64,000 nt of DNA, taken from the NCBI RefSeq assembly GCF_030718995.1, contig NZ_CP132204.1, forward strand, positions 2,728,001 through 2,792,000, written 5' to 3'. The translations under genes were made by a program, and so were the position numbers. The DNA comes from Arthrobacter oryzae (GTDB lineage Bacteria; Actinomycetota; Actinomycetes; Actinomycetales; Micrococcaceae). The first letter of the stretch is position 1. Every line of letters starts with the position of its first letter. Positions 49,787 through 58,484 of this stretch are shown piece after piece. Under the pieces are notes generated by a model that saw only the letters and a list, made by a program, of their open reading frames with translations, had not been told where the DNA came from and made no database searches.

Positions 49787-51394
49787 CTATACACGGGGCC
49801 GGTGGAGCTCCGGCGGTTTCGCTTCCGGCCCGGCCCTCATCGTCAGAAGCAGCCAGACCGTCCGCGGGATCGGCCACAGGACGGCCAGTGCGAGCGCCGG
49901 GCCCAGCGAGACGCCGACGTCGGGAAACTGGCGGACGATGACGGACAGGTGGGTGTCGAACCGGGCGGGGGCGTAAACGAGGCATAGCCACAGGGCAAAC
50001 CCGTCGAGGGCGAGGGCCGCAGCGGCCCAGGCCAGGGGAGTCCACCGCTTTCCGGCAGGGGCATGTCTTCGCGCTAGCAGGAACCGGAGCGCCAGCCACA
50101 GGCTCAGCAGTTCCGCCAGCAGGAGTGCGAGCGACACCGCCCAACTGTACTGCTGCAGCCAGTCCTCGTGCACCACCGCAGGCACCGGGGGCCGGCCGTG
50201 GAGAATCCGCAGGAGGTTGGTGTCGATTGCCTTCAGCCGTGAGGGGGCAGCGGTGTCATTGCCGTTGATGACCAGGGCCACGCCAAGCCGGGCGGACGGA
50301 ATCATGGCCAGGTAGGTGTGGCTGTTGCCCCACTCGCCCTGATGCTCCAGGAGAAGAGGCAGCGTTCCCTCGTGGACGGGCGGTGCTGCCGGATCGGCGG
50401 ACTCCACAAGCGGCCGGGTGAACCAGCCCATGGCGTAGCGCTTGGATCCGTCCACCTGGACGCGTGACTCGAACATCGCCTCAACGCTGTCGGACCGGAG
50501 GATCCGGGCGCCACCGTACCGGCCGCCGTCGAGCAGTGCCATCAGTTCGTGGCCCAGGTCCTGGGCTGACGAGTACATCGTGGAGGACGGCATTCCGGTG
50601 GTGGGTGCGGGCCCGTCGGTCTGGCGCCAGAACGCGCCGAACCACCGCGAGTAGCCGTCGGCGGCGTTGTCTGCGCGGGCAGCAGCCCGGGTCGGATGGC
50701 TGTTCGCCATGTCGAGCGGCCCGAAGACGTGCTGTTGCATGTAGTCCGCGAACGGCTGGCCGGAGACCGTCTGCACCAGGAGGCCCAGGGTGTTGTAGTT
50801 GGCACTGGCATAGCCGAATGCTTCACCCGGGGTGCCGGCAAGCGGGGACTCCGACAGGGCCCGCACCCCTTCTTCGAGTGCCGCCACGTCCTGGGCTTCG
50901 GAGGCTTCGAATGCCGTGTCCTTCGAAGCCATGCCGCTGGCCTGGTGGAGCAGGTGCCTGACCGTGATGGCCGACGACCGGCTGTCTTTCAGCGTGAACC
51001 AGGGCAGGTAGGTCTGCACCGGTTCATCCAGCCGCAGTCTGCCGGCCTCAACCTGCTGCATCACGGCGATGGACGTGAGTGATTTGGTGGTTGAGGCCAG
51101 CAGGACGGGCGTCCGGGCGGTCATCGCCCGCCCGGACTCATCGGCCCGGCCAAAAGCGGCCGAGTGCACCTGGCGTCGGTCGCGGACGACGGCGACGGCA
51201 GCGCCGGGAACCCCGAGGACATCGATTTGTTCCCGCAGGAAGGAGTCCACCGCTGCGTAAGTACGCTCCGGATTCGGGGGTTCCGTGGCCGTTGTCCCGG
51301 CTGAGGCCGCTGCCGGGGGAGTGGCACCGCCGAGGATGCTTGCAAGGAGGAAGCACAGCAATGAGCAGCGCGACGTCCACCACACTGTCCGCAT
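49787..51394 (-). CDS. Serine hydrolase (class C beta-lactamase fold) with C-terminal membrane helices
   Basis: 535 aa. Signal-like N-terminus, then a catalytic domain with STTK (Ser101-Lys104), YASANYNTLG in the Tyr-x-Asn position, and LLEHQGEWGNSHTYLAMIPS near the third motif. After about residue 400 come three or four membrane helices (YSWAVSLALLLAELLSLWLALRFLL onward). Such proteins are esterases or D-amino peptidases on the outer membrane face. In contrast to the related protein at 30724, its SxxK is intact. Confidence 0.9.
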   Translation of the reverse strand: MRTVWWTSRCSLLCFLLASILGGATPPAAASAGTTATEPPNPERTYAAVDSFLREQIDVLGVPGAAVAVVRDRRQVHSAAFGRADESGRAMTARTPVLLASTTKSLTSIAVMQQVEAGRLRLDEPVQTYLPWFTLKDSRSSAITVRHLLHQASGMASKDTAFEASEAQDVAALEEGVRALSESPLAGTPGEAFGYASANYNTLGLLVQTVSGQPFADYMQQHVFGPLDMANSHPTRAAARADNAADGYSRWFGAFWRQTDGPAPTTGMPSSTMYSSAQDLGHELMALLDGGRYGGARILRSDSVEAMFESRVQVDGSKRYAMGWFTRPLVESADPAAPPVHEGTLPLLLEHQGEWGNSHTYLAMIPSARLGVALVINGNDTAAPSRLKAIDTNLLRILHGRPPVPAVVHEDWLQQYSWAVSLALLLAELLSLWLALRFLLARRHAPAGKRWTPLAWAAAALALDGFALWLCLVYAPARFDTHLSVIVRQFPDVGVSLGPALALAVLWPIPRTVWLLLTMRAGPEAKPPELHRPRV

Positions 51395-51482
51395 TCCTGC
51401 ACCTGCTTAGGCTGACCGTTCCTTTACGGTACGGCGTGGCCGGGTGGGGCACAATGCATGTCCTGGCGGATGCCTACAAGGG

Positions 51483-52484
51483 TTAGTTTGCAGCCGCCGT
51501 AACCGGCTCGCCGTCGCGTACAGCAGGAGTGCTGCGGCGGCGCCAGTAGGCGGCCAGGACCGCGCCGGACACGTTGTGCCAGACGGAGAAGATGGCGCCG
51601 GGCAGGGCCGCTTCGGGAGTCAGGTACTGCCGCGCCAGCCCTGCTGCAAGGCCCGAGTTCTGCATGCCCACCTCGATCGCGGTGGTGCGCCGGGACGGAA
51701 CCGGCAGCCGGAACAAACGCGCAGCACCGTAGCCGAGGGCATAGCCCAGGCCGTTGTGCAGGATAACGGCCACGAGAACCAGCAGTCCGGCGGCGAAGAT
51801 GGCCTTGGCGCTTCCGGCAACCACTGCAACCACCACAAGGGTGATGGCGAGGACCGAAATCCAGGGAAGGGCAGGCAATGCCTTGTTGACCAGGCCCGGC
51901 AGGAAGAGCCGGATGACAAGTCCCAGCAGCACAGGGAACAGCACAATCTGGACGATGGACCACGCCATCGAACCGGCATCCACGGGCATGTACTGGCCGG
52001 CCAGCCACAAGGCCAGCACAGGGGTCAGCAGCGGCGCAATCAGTGTCGAAACGGTGGTCATGGCCACGGACAAGGCAACGTCGCCCTTGGCCAGGTAGGA
52101 CACCACGTTGGAAGCTGTTCCGCCGGGGCAGCAGCCCACCAGGATGACGCCAGCGGCCAGTGCGGGAGGCAGCCCCAGCGCAGCCGCGACCAGCCAGCCC
52201 AGGAACGGCATGATGGCGTACTGGGCAATGACTCCGATCACCACCGGGATAGGTCGCTTGGCAATGACGGTGAAGTCAGGGGGCGTGAGTGTCAGCCCCA
52301 TGCCGAACATGATGAGTCCCAGGAGGGGGTTGATCCAGGGGGCCAGCCCGGTGAAGGCCGTGGGGGCGGCAAGCGCTACGGCTCCTCCGGCCAGGATCAG
52401 GAGGGGGAAAAGCGTGACGGCGATGCGGGCGCTGCGTTCTTCGGCGGCTGATGCCGTCGTCGAAGATTCGGATAAGGAAGACAT
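51483..52484 (-). CDS. Bile acid:sodium symporter (BASS) family transporter
   Basis: 333 aa with nine or ten helices. MFGMGLTLTPPDFTVIAKRP, VGCCPGGTASNVVSYLAKGDVALSV and AIEVGMQNSGLAAGLA are the BASS sodium-site motifs. Bacterial members carry organic acids such as pantoate or pyruvate; substrate not predictable here. The ATG at 52484 is chosen; upstream GATAAT at 9 nt may be the -10, giving an almost leaderless message. Confidence 0.9.
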   Translation of the reverse strand: MSSLSESSTTASAAEERSARIAVTLFPLLILAGGAVALAAPTAFTGLAPWINPLLGLIMFGMGLTLTPPDFTVIAKRPIPVVIGVIAQYAIMPFLGWLVAAALGLPPALAAGVILVGCCPGGTASNVVSYLAKGDVALSVAMTTVSTLIAPLLTPVLALWLAGQYMPVDAGSMAWSIVQIVLFPVLLGLVIRLFLPGLVNKALPALPWISVLAITLVVVAVVAGSAKAIFAAGLLVLVAVILHNGLGYALGYGAARLFRLPVPSRRTTAIEVGMQNSGLAAGLARQYLTPEAALPGAIFSVWHNVSGAVLAAYWRRRSTPAVRDGEPVTAAAN

Positions 52485-52555
52485 ACCTACCGGATTATCA
52501 CAGTGAGGGTTGGCTCCCGGAATCGGTGTGAGTTGATGACGCAGGGGCCGGCGCG

Positions 52556-52592
52556 GCACCGTGCGCCGAGTGAACGACGCGGCGCACGGTGC
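52556..52592 (-). terminator. Hairpin after the AGCS gene
   Basis: Perfect 12-bp arms 52556-52567 and 52581-52592, 13-nt loop, 9 bp beyond the AGCS stop on the minus strand; no T-run. Confidence 0.6.
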
Positions 52593-52600
52593 ACTGCGCA

Positions 52601-54148
52601 CTAGACTCGCGCGGATTCCTTCTCGCGGTCGGCATCGGCCGACTTGTAGGACTCCCAGAAGGTGGCCCCGGTGATTCCGAGGGGCCGGGGGTCGAAGACC
52701 GGGTCGAGGCCGAGCTTCTGCTGGCGCTCAAAGTCCTTGAGCGCCTTGAAAGCCGGCTTCTGCAGCACCAGGATGCCCACGATGTTCAGCCACGCCATGA
52801 GCCCGACGCCGATATCGCCCATCACCCACGCGTCAGCGGCCGTGTTCACGCAGCCGTACGCGGCGGCGACGAGGATGGCCACCTGCAGGGCGACGGTGGA
52901 CGCGCGGCCGCGGCTGGTGCGGAGCCCCGGAATCATCCTGCTTGAGGAGTTGCCCAGCAAGAACCGCAGGTTGGTTTCGGCCATGTAGTAGTAGGCGATG
53001 ACGGTGGTCAGGCAGAAGAAGACCAGTGTGATGGCGATGAACGCTGCGCCGACGCCGGGGAAGACGGAGTCGAACCCGGTCTGCACGTACTGGGGCCCCA
53101 CGGTGGCCGTGGCCGAAAGCAGGCCGCCCTCGGCGAGGACCTCGCCGTCTTCGCTGCCGCCGGAGAAGACGCGGTAGGCGCCGGTGGAGAGGATCAGGAA
53201 GCCGGTGGCCGAGCAGACGAACAGCGTGTCAATGTACACCGCGAAGGCCTGGACCAGGCCCTGCTTGGCCGGGTGCGACACCTCGGCGGCGGCCGCGGCG
53301 TGCGGGCCGGTTCCCTGGCCGGCCTCGTTCGAGTAGACGCCGCGCTTGACGCCCCACATCACGGCAAGGCCGATGATGGCGCCGAGGGCCGAGTCCATGC
53401 CGAAGGCGCTGCGGAACACCAGTGAGAGGATTTCCGGGAGCTGGGCGGCGTTGATGACGACGACGATGAGGGCTAGGATGATGTAGCCGACGGCCATGAA
53501 CGGCACCACGAACGCCGCAACGCTGGCGATGCGCTTCACGCCGCCCATGACCACGAGGGCCAGGAGGATGACCGAGCCGACGGCCACGGCCCAGGACGGG
53601 ATGGTCCAGGCGCCGCTGATCGCGGTGGCCATGGAGTTGGTCTGAACGCCCGGCATCAGGACGCCGCAGGCCAGGACGGTCACGGCGGCGAAGACGTAGC
53701 CGTAGACCTTGAAGAAGCCGGCGCCCTTGGTGTGGGCGAACGCGCGGGAGAAGTAGTAGGCCGGGCCGCCGCGGTACTCGCCGGTCAGCGGGTCGCGAGT
53801 CTTGTACATCTGGCCGAGGGTGGACTCGACGAAGGACGTGGACGCGCCCAGGAAGGCGACGGTCCACATCCAGAAGAGGGCGCCCGGTCCGCCGAAGGCG
53901 ATCGCGGTGGCGACGCCGGCGACGTTGCCGGTGCCGACGCGGCCGGACAGGGACATGGCCAGGGCCTGGAACGAGGAGACGCCGGAGGCGGACTTTTCGC
54001 CCCTGAACAGCTGCTCGATCATTCCCTTGACGTGCCGCACCTGCAGGAAGCGCGAACGGATGGAGAAGTAGACGCCGGTGGCGAGGCAGAGATAGACAAG
54101 CCAGTCGCTCCAGATCACGTCATTGATGGCTGATAAGACATCGCTCAT
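52601..54148 (-). CDS. Alanine/glycine:cation symporter (AGCS) family
   Basis: 515 aa, about eleven helices. SSFQALAMSLSGRVGTGNVAGVATAIAFGGPGALFWMW is the AGCS signature; KTRDPLTGEYRGGPAYYFSRAF and KRGVYSNEAGQGTGPHAAAAAEVSHPAKQG are further conserved blocks. It imports alanine or glycine with sodium or protons. GGAGGG lies 11 nt before the ATG. The 218-bp region upstream has AT-rich promoter-like sequence and no gene. Confidence 0.93.
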   Translation of the reverse strand: MSDVLSAINDVIWSDWLVYLCLATGVYFSIRSRFLQVRHVKGMIEQLFRGEKSASGVSSFQALAMSLSGRVGTGNVAGVATAIAFGGPGALFWMWTVAFLGASTSFVESTLGQMYKTRDPLTGEYRGGPAYYFSRAFAHTKGAGFFKVYGYVFAAVTVLACGVLMPGVQTNSMATAISGAWTIPSWAVAVGSVILLALVVMGGVKRIASVAAFVVPFMAVGYIILALIVVVINAAQLPEILSLVFRSAFGMDSALGAIIGLAVMWGVKRGVYSNEAGQGTGPHAAAAAEVSHPAKQGLVQAFAVYIDTLFVCSATGFLILSTGAYRVFSGGSEDGEVLAEGGLLSATATVGPQYVQTGFDSVFPGVGAAFIAITLVFFCLTTVIAYYYMAETNLRFLLGNSSSRMIPGLRTSRGRASTVALQVAILVAAAYGCVNTAADAWVMGDIGVGLMAWLNIVGILVLQKPAFKALKDFERQQKLGLDPVFDPRPLGITGATFWESYKSADADREKESARV

Positions 54149-54366
54149 AGGTGTGGGTTCCCTCCATGGAAGAGCGTGGGTGATGCGGTTGGTGCCGCGC
54201 GTGGTCGGATGGACATAGTGGCGTACACCACACCAAAACCTGTGAAGTGTCGCACAAAGTATCGTTGCTAGTCCATTTGGTCATCCCCCGGGCAGCCTCG
54301 GACACCGTATTGGCGAATTTGTGGTACTGGGCCTGCACAGGGGCAGCCGTCGTGATCGTCGGAAAT

Positions 54367-54857
54367 TTACGCCTGTGATCCTGGAGGAAGGTGCGGTCCG
54401 GTTTGCGGGGGCTTGTCTTTCAGCAGGACTGTCGCCGCTATGGCGCCACCAGCTGCGAACAGCACCAGTGGACTCTGCACAATCGCGCCAAGGATAGCCA
54501 AGCCTGCATCGGCGACCGGTTTTGACGCAGCGAATAAGCAGGCTACGTCTATGGCCAATGCGGCTACATAGCCTGCGAAGAAGCAGATTCGCAGCGCACG
54601 GGTTCTGTAGGTCTTGGTGAAGGCCCTTACCGCAAAGTCGTAGGCCAGGTATTTAAGACCGATGATGGTGGGGGGGGGAAGGTCAGGACATAGAAGAAGT
54701 CCACGTCCTGCGGGAACCGAAAGAGAGGGACGTTCGCGTCGCCCCGATAAACGCCGGCAGAGTGGAACCACAAACCGGCCAGATGGGCTGCGACCAACAG
54801 GATGGCCACGGCACCGAACCGCAGCGCCGCTCCAGCCCGGGTCATTCCTGTAGCCAT
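54367..54857 (-). pseudogene. Membrane protein with frameshift in a C9 tract (possible phase variation)
   Basis: The frame from ATG 54857 (MATGMTRAGAALRFGAVAILLVAAHLAG...VDFFYVLTF) enters a run of nine C and then ends after about 20 out-of-frame codons. One extra C (or two fewer) would join it to PTIIGLKYLAYDFAVRAFTKTYRTRAL...LLKDKPPQTGPHLPPGSQA, ending with TAA at 54367. The joined product of about 163 aa would have four membrane helices. No family recognised. This is either phase variation, a recent mutation or a homopolymer sequencing error. Confidence 0.75.
54670..54678 (-). repeat. Nine-base mononucleotide tract
   Basis: G9 on the plus strand (C9 in the coding strand), flanked by T and AA, exactly at the frame break of the membrane gene. 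Confidence 0.9.
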
Positions 54858-55016
54858 GGCGTCAGTATGGCATTGCGTACGACGACGGCACGTCACCTAG
54901 TGCGAGACGTCGCCACTGCGTTCCACGGGCGACGCATGCCCGGGGTGACTGGGATAGGCTCCCTTGGGACCTGAACAGGCATTGCTTGGGACCGGAACAA
55001 GCATCAACTGCAAAGG

Positions 55017-55589
55017 GTGGGGAATACCTTGGATCTGCTGGGCGGCCTGAGCCGCGACGAACTCCGCAACTTTTCCTGGGCTGCGGCCATAGTCTTCGCA
55101 CTTGTGGCCGGCCTTTGGCGTTGGCGCAGGCTCCATTGGACTGCGCTTGGAGCCGTTCTGCTCTTCGCGGCCCTCAACGCGGGTGCAGGGATCTACGTCC
55201 TGAACACTTTCCGTGATTCGCGCTGGTCGGCGGGAGGAGAACCGCCGTTGAGCGCTCCGTCGTTTTCCGAGACGCCTATCGTGGGGCAGTACTTTGGCCC
55301 CCTGGACTCCGCCCTGCAGGGAATGGTCGGTGGGGTGAACGATTTCCTGGCATTCAAGCAGGCTCTTCCCGTGGCCCTGGACTTCCTTGCCGTGTCCGGC
55401 TGGGCCCTGCTGCTCTCGTTCCCGCTCGCCGTTCTCGCCGCAGTGATCAGTTTTGCCATGGCCAGGCGCCGGGCGGCGAACTTCGAAAAATACCGTGCCA
55501 CCGTTGACCTGCTCAAAGATGAGCTTGAGCAGGTCAAGCGGCAGATCTCTGCAGCGTCGGATAGCGGCCACGGCGCACCTGTATCCTGA
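55017..55589 (+). CDS. Membrane protein with C-terminal helix, unknown
   Basis: 190 aa. Two helices near 22-60, an outer loop with a Pro/Ser stretch, a third helix near 133-155 (VSGWALLLSFPLAVLAAVISFAMA) and a charged coiled-coil-like end (NFEKYRATVDLLKDELEQVKRQI). No family recognised. Start uncertain: GTG 55017, or TTG 55029 with GGGTGGGGAA upstream. Confidence 0.72.
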   Translation: MGNTLDLLGGLSRDELRNFSWAAAIVFALVAGLWRWRRLHWTALGAVLLFAALNAGAGIYVLNTFRDSRWSAGGEPPLSAPSFSETPIVGQYFGPLDSALQGMVGGVNDFLAFKQALPVALDFLAVSGWALLLSFPLAVLAAVISFAMARRRAANFEKYRATVDLLKDELEQVKRQISAASDSGHGAPVS

Positions 55590-55728
55590 GAATGCAGGTT
55601 GAATGGCTACAGCGGCCATCAACCACGCTCGGTTCGCGGCCGGATGACGGTCCGGAATCTTGGGCCGTCGCCTTCCACGTCGTGGATCACCGCCGCAATC
55701 GTCAGTCGCCGATCGGCTCCTCTGACGC

Positions 55729-56931
55729 TTGGAATGGATCTTTATCACTACCGACACGCCAGCTCCCGCGGGAATCCCGACGCCGGTCCCCAAACTCTCG
55801 CGCACACCTGCGGTGGATGATCCCGCCGTCGTGACCTGGGTTGAGTCTGGTGAGAGCATGACCGCGCGGTGGCGTTCAGCGAACGGCAGACCGGCGCCGA
55901 CGCGCGTCGAAGTGGTCTCCGACTCCCTCACGGCCGATGATGCGAACCGGATGGCGTCACAGGGGATCGCGATGCTCTGGCACGGTGACTTCCACAACGC
56001 ACGGCAGATCCTCAACGCCCTGGACCGCCGGGTCGGCGCCGGAAAGAGGACCGCAGGAACGCCGGCCGATCAGTTCTATCGGCACCGCCAGTCCCGCTCG
56101 CACCGCGCACGCGTTCTCGGCCTGCTGCTGATTCCTCTTGATCCGGGCCCGGTGGTGCCGCTGCGCCGCGCACCGGACATCCGGCAGGCCGCCACTGAAG
56201 CGTACGGTGACATCGGCGAATCCTCCGTTGTGTCCCTGCATGAGCTTGTCGGGGCCATTGGCGCCCACGAGTGGCGACGGAACGGAGTGTACGTCGATGC
56301 CCTGCAGGACCGCATCCACCCGCACTACGGCACGTTCTTCCCCACCCGGAGTGAGTATGTGGACCTCGTGGCCGCCGCTGCGCTGCCCTCTGAGACGCTG
56401 GCCTTCGACGTCGGAACCGGCACCGGGGTGCTGGCCGCCGTTCTCGCGCGCCGTGGCGTCCACCGCGTGGTGGCGACGGACAATGAACCGCGTGCCATCG
56501 CCTGCGCCGCTGAGAATTTCCGGAACCTCGGTGTCCAGGACCGTGCTGAGGCCGTCCTGACCGACATGTTCCCGCCCGGGCGGGCATCCCTCATCGTGTG
56601 CAACCCGCCCTGGATTCCGGCCACCCCGCATTCCAGCCTGGACAGCGCCGTCTACGACCCCGGAAGCAGAATGCTGTTCCGCTTCCTGAACGAACTCACC
56701 GACCATCTGGAGCCGGGCGGTGAGGGCTGGCTGGTCCTCTCCGACCTGGCCGAGCACCTTGGCCTGCGGTCGCGTGAGGATCTGCTGGCCGCCATCGAGG
56801 CGGCCGGGCTGAAGGTGGTGGAACGGCTCGACACCAAGCCAACGCATCCGAAGGCATCGGACCGCGACGATCCTCTCTTCGAGGCGCGCACGGCCGAGGT
56901 CACGTCCCTGTGGCGGCTTGTTCCCCGATAG
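55729..56931 (+). CDS. HemK/PrmC-like SAM-dependent methyltransferase
   Basis: Up to 400 aa. The C-terminal half is a class I methyltransferase with LAFDVGTGTGVLAAVLARRG (SAM motif I) and CNPPWIPATP (the N-P-P-W motif of N5-glutamine and N6-adenine methylases). The N-terminal 200 residues are variable (ANRMASQGIAMLWHGDFHNARQILNALDRR is a recurring block), perhaps the substrate-recognition part. The true start is unclear: TTG 55729, or ATG 55858 after GGTGAG. Substrate: a protein glutamine or other amino group is inferred. Confidence 0.82.
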   Translation: MEWIFITTDTPAPAGIPTPVPKLSRTPAVDDPAVVTWVESGESMTARWRSANGRPAPTRVEVVSDSLTADDANRMASQGIAMLWHGDFHNARQILNALDRRVGAGKRTAGTPADQFYRHRQSRSHRARVLGLLLIPLDPGPVVPLRRAPDIRQAATEAYGDIGESSVVSLHELVGAIGAHEWRRNGVYVDALQDRIHPHYGTFFPTRSEYVDLVAAAALPSETLAFDVGTGTGVLAAVLARRGVHRVVATDNEPRAIACAAENFRNLGVQDRAEAVLTDMFPPGRASLIVCNPPWIPATPHSSLDSAVYDPGSRMLFRFLNELTDHLEPGGEGWLVLSDLAEHLGLRSREDLLAAIEAAGLKVVERLDTKPTHPKASDRDDPLFEARTAEVTSLWRLVPR

Positions 56932-56941
56932 TCACAACCTT

Positions 56942-56966
56942 CCGCCGTCGGGAATCACGACGGCGG
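56942..56966. terminator. Hairpin between convergent genes
   Basis: 9-bp perfect arms 56942-56950 and 56958-56966, loop 7 nt, overlapping the lipid kinase stop. The arms share GCCGTCG/CGACGGC with the hairpin at 58412-58432. Confidence 0.55.
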
Positions 56967-57911
56967 CCAGTTCGCGGCGCCCGGTCCGTCGAACAACGCG
57001 CTGGTGCTGCTCTGGGGTACGACGACGTGGACGGCGTTGCGCTGGACGGTGAAGTCCGCGGGCGTGGCGGTCGCGATTTCGCCGTCGAGGTTCACCGGCA
57101 GCGGCTGCTCAGTGACCAGCCGGACACTCCGGCTGGTCAGGTGGTACACCTTGTCGTGTTCGATGAAGCTGCCGTCCTTGAGCAGCCGTGCGATGCTCAC
57201 GTGCTCCCTGAGCGGCCCCGCCAGGATGGCGTAGATGTCCAGGGTGTGGTCGTCTATCCCTGCAGTGGGGGAGACCGTGTTGCCGCCGCCGTAGTGCCGG
57301 CCATTGCCGACGGCCACCTGAAGCAGGTTGTCCAGTTCCAGCGGTTCGTGGTCCCCTTCCGGGAACTCGAGGCGGGCCCGGAACGGCTTGCGCCGGGCAT
57401 AAGCCGTTAACGTGGCGATGCTGTACGCCAATGGCCCGATGTACCGCTTCAGGCGTGGGCTCAGAGCCTCGGTAACAGCCACCGAGAGGCCCACGGACGC
57501 GACGTTGAGGAATGGCTCACCGTTGGCCCGGCCGAGGTCGATGTCCACCACCTTCCCGTCAGCGACGGTGGCGCACGCCTCCGAAAGATTGCTCGGTATC
57601 TCCAGCGTGCGGGCGAAGTCGTTGGCGGTGCCCAGCGGAAGAACGCCGAGCACAACGTTGGTGCCGGCAACGCGACCGGCGGCGTAGGACACCGTCCCAT
57701 CGCCGCCGCCGACAACCACCAGGTCGTGCCCGTCCGCCAGCACCCGGTCAAGCGTCCCGGCCAGGTCTGCCCCGGACAGCACGTGGTGCACGTCGGAGAT
57801 CGGCACGCCTGCCTTGCGCATCGTGTCCACGGCAAGTTCGGGTGCCGCCCCTCGGCGTGATCCGGCGTTGATCACGACGGCGGCAGAGCGGGCGTCCCGG
57901 GCAGATTTCAT
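56955..57911 (-). CDS. Diacylglycerol/lipid kinase family protein
   Basis: 318 aa DagK/YegS-type kinase. VVGGGDGTVSYAAG is the nucleotide loop, LPLGTANDFARTL the second kinase motif, and LNVASVGLSVAV plus HYGGGNTVSPTAGIDDHTLDI complete the C-terminal lobe. It phosphorylates a lipid such as diacylglycerol at the membrane. ATG 57911 (MKSARDARS) is preferred over ATG 57920 because TAACAT lies 7 nt upstream. Confidence 0.9.
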   Translation of the reverse strand: MKSARDARSAAVVINAGSRRGAAPELAVDTMRKAGVPISDVHHVLSGADLAGTLDRVLADGHDLVVVGGGDGTVSYAAGRVAGTNVVLGVLPLGTANDFARTLEIPSNLSEACATVADGKVVDIDLGRANGEPFLNVASVGLSVAVTEALSPRLKRYIGPLAYSIATLTAYARRKPFRARLEFPEGDHEPLELDNLLQVAVGNGRHYGGGNTVSPTAGIDDHTLDIYAILAGPLREHVSIARLLKDGSFIEHDKVYHLTSRSVRLVTEQPLPVNLDGEIATATPADFTVQRNAVHVVVPQSSTSALFDGPGAANWPPS

Positions 57912-57918
57912 GTGGGCC

Positions 57919-57924
57919 ATGTTA
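57919..57924 (-). promoter_or_regulatory. -10 box for leaderless lipid kinase gene
   Basis: TAACAT on the minus strand, 7 nt, then ATG at 57911. Confidence 0.4.
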
Positions 57925-57945
57925 GGCCGCGGACCTGTGGGTTTC

Positions 57946-58210
57946 CTATGGCGCCTGCGGAGGAGTACGACGGCGGCGCGTGAGTTCCAGCCAAAGGAAC
58001 CCAGCAGCTCGGCCGGCAGCACCCGCGAGGGCCCAGGAGGAGCCGGCCAAGGAGCCTGCGCCGAGTTGAATGAGCCACCAGCCTACGTACATGGGATTGC
58101 GGGTGATCGCATAGGGCCCGCTGTCCACCAGGATCTCCGGGCGCTCCAGGTCGAAGGTGCCCGCCGAGCGCCGCCGACGTTCGGCCAGGGCCTAGACATT
58201 GAGGCCAGCC
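57946..58210 (-). pseudogene. Remnant of an isoprenylcysteine-type methyltransferase
   Basis: Read on the minus strand this is LNV-stop-ALAERRRRSAGTFDLERPEILVDSGPYAITRNPMYVGWWLIQLGAGSLAGSSWALAG, closely matching residues about 60-130 of the intact enzyme at 46994-47521. The Trp codon of N-I-W-A is now TAG, His of R-H-P is Asn (RNP), and after SSWALAG the frame drifts and stops at 57946. Both the N-terminal third and the C-terminal 40 residues are gone. A dead paralogous fragment. Confidence 0.85.
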
Positions 58211-58484
58211 GTCCCCACGATTCGGCGGCATGGTCGGGGCGAAAAGAACGCCGGAGTTCAGTTTCTTAGTCCACAGCACCTCATGGAGCGACCGGATCTT
58301 CAGGCTGTCCCTGTCCTGCTTCCGCCAGACGATGTTCACTCATCTTTTTCCCCCACTATTTTGTGCAGGCGCCCGGGACAATAGGGGAGTGCGGCACCCT
58401 GCCAGCTGGCCGCCGTCGTGAATTACGACGGCGACCGCTGGCTGGGTGCCCCGGTGCGGGAGTCCGCCGCCTCCTGTCCCGATC
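58211..58484. other. Gene-free stretch with remnant-like sequence
   Basis: No convincing gene. On the minus strand an open stretch near 58220-58339 reads VWRKQDRDSLKIRSLHEVLWTKKLNSG, which looks protein-like but matches nothing I recognise and has no start signals. The AT-rich patch near 58335-58365 differs from its surroundings. The hairpin at 58393-58450 closes the region. Confidence 0.4.
58393..58450 (-). terminator. Long imperfect hairpin after the LacI gene
   Basis: Outer arms near 58393-58419 and 58425-58450 pair over about 26 bp with a few mismatches and one bulge; the inner 8 bp (58412-58419 with 58425-58432) are perfect around GAATT. It lies 35 bp beyond the LacI stop on the minus strand. 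Confidence 0.6.

Noticed and set aside
51361..51486. Small plus-strand frame upstream of the serine hydrolase
   Set aside because: It overlaps the signal-peptide region of the minus-strand gene and has no family match; translation is not supported beyond a chance ATG.
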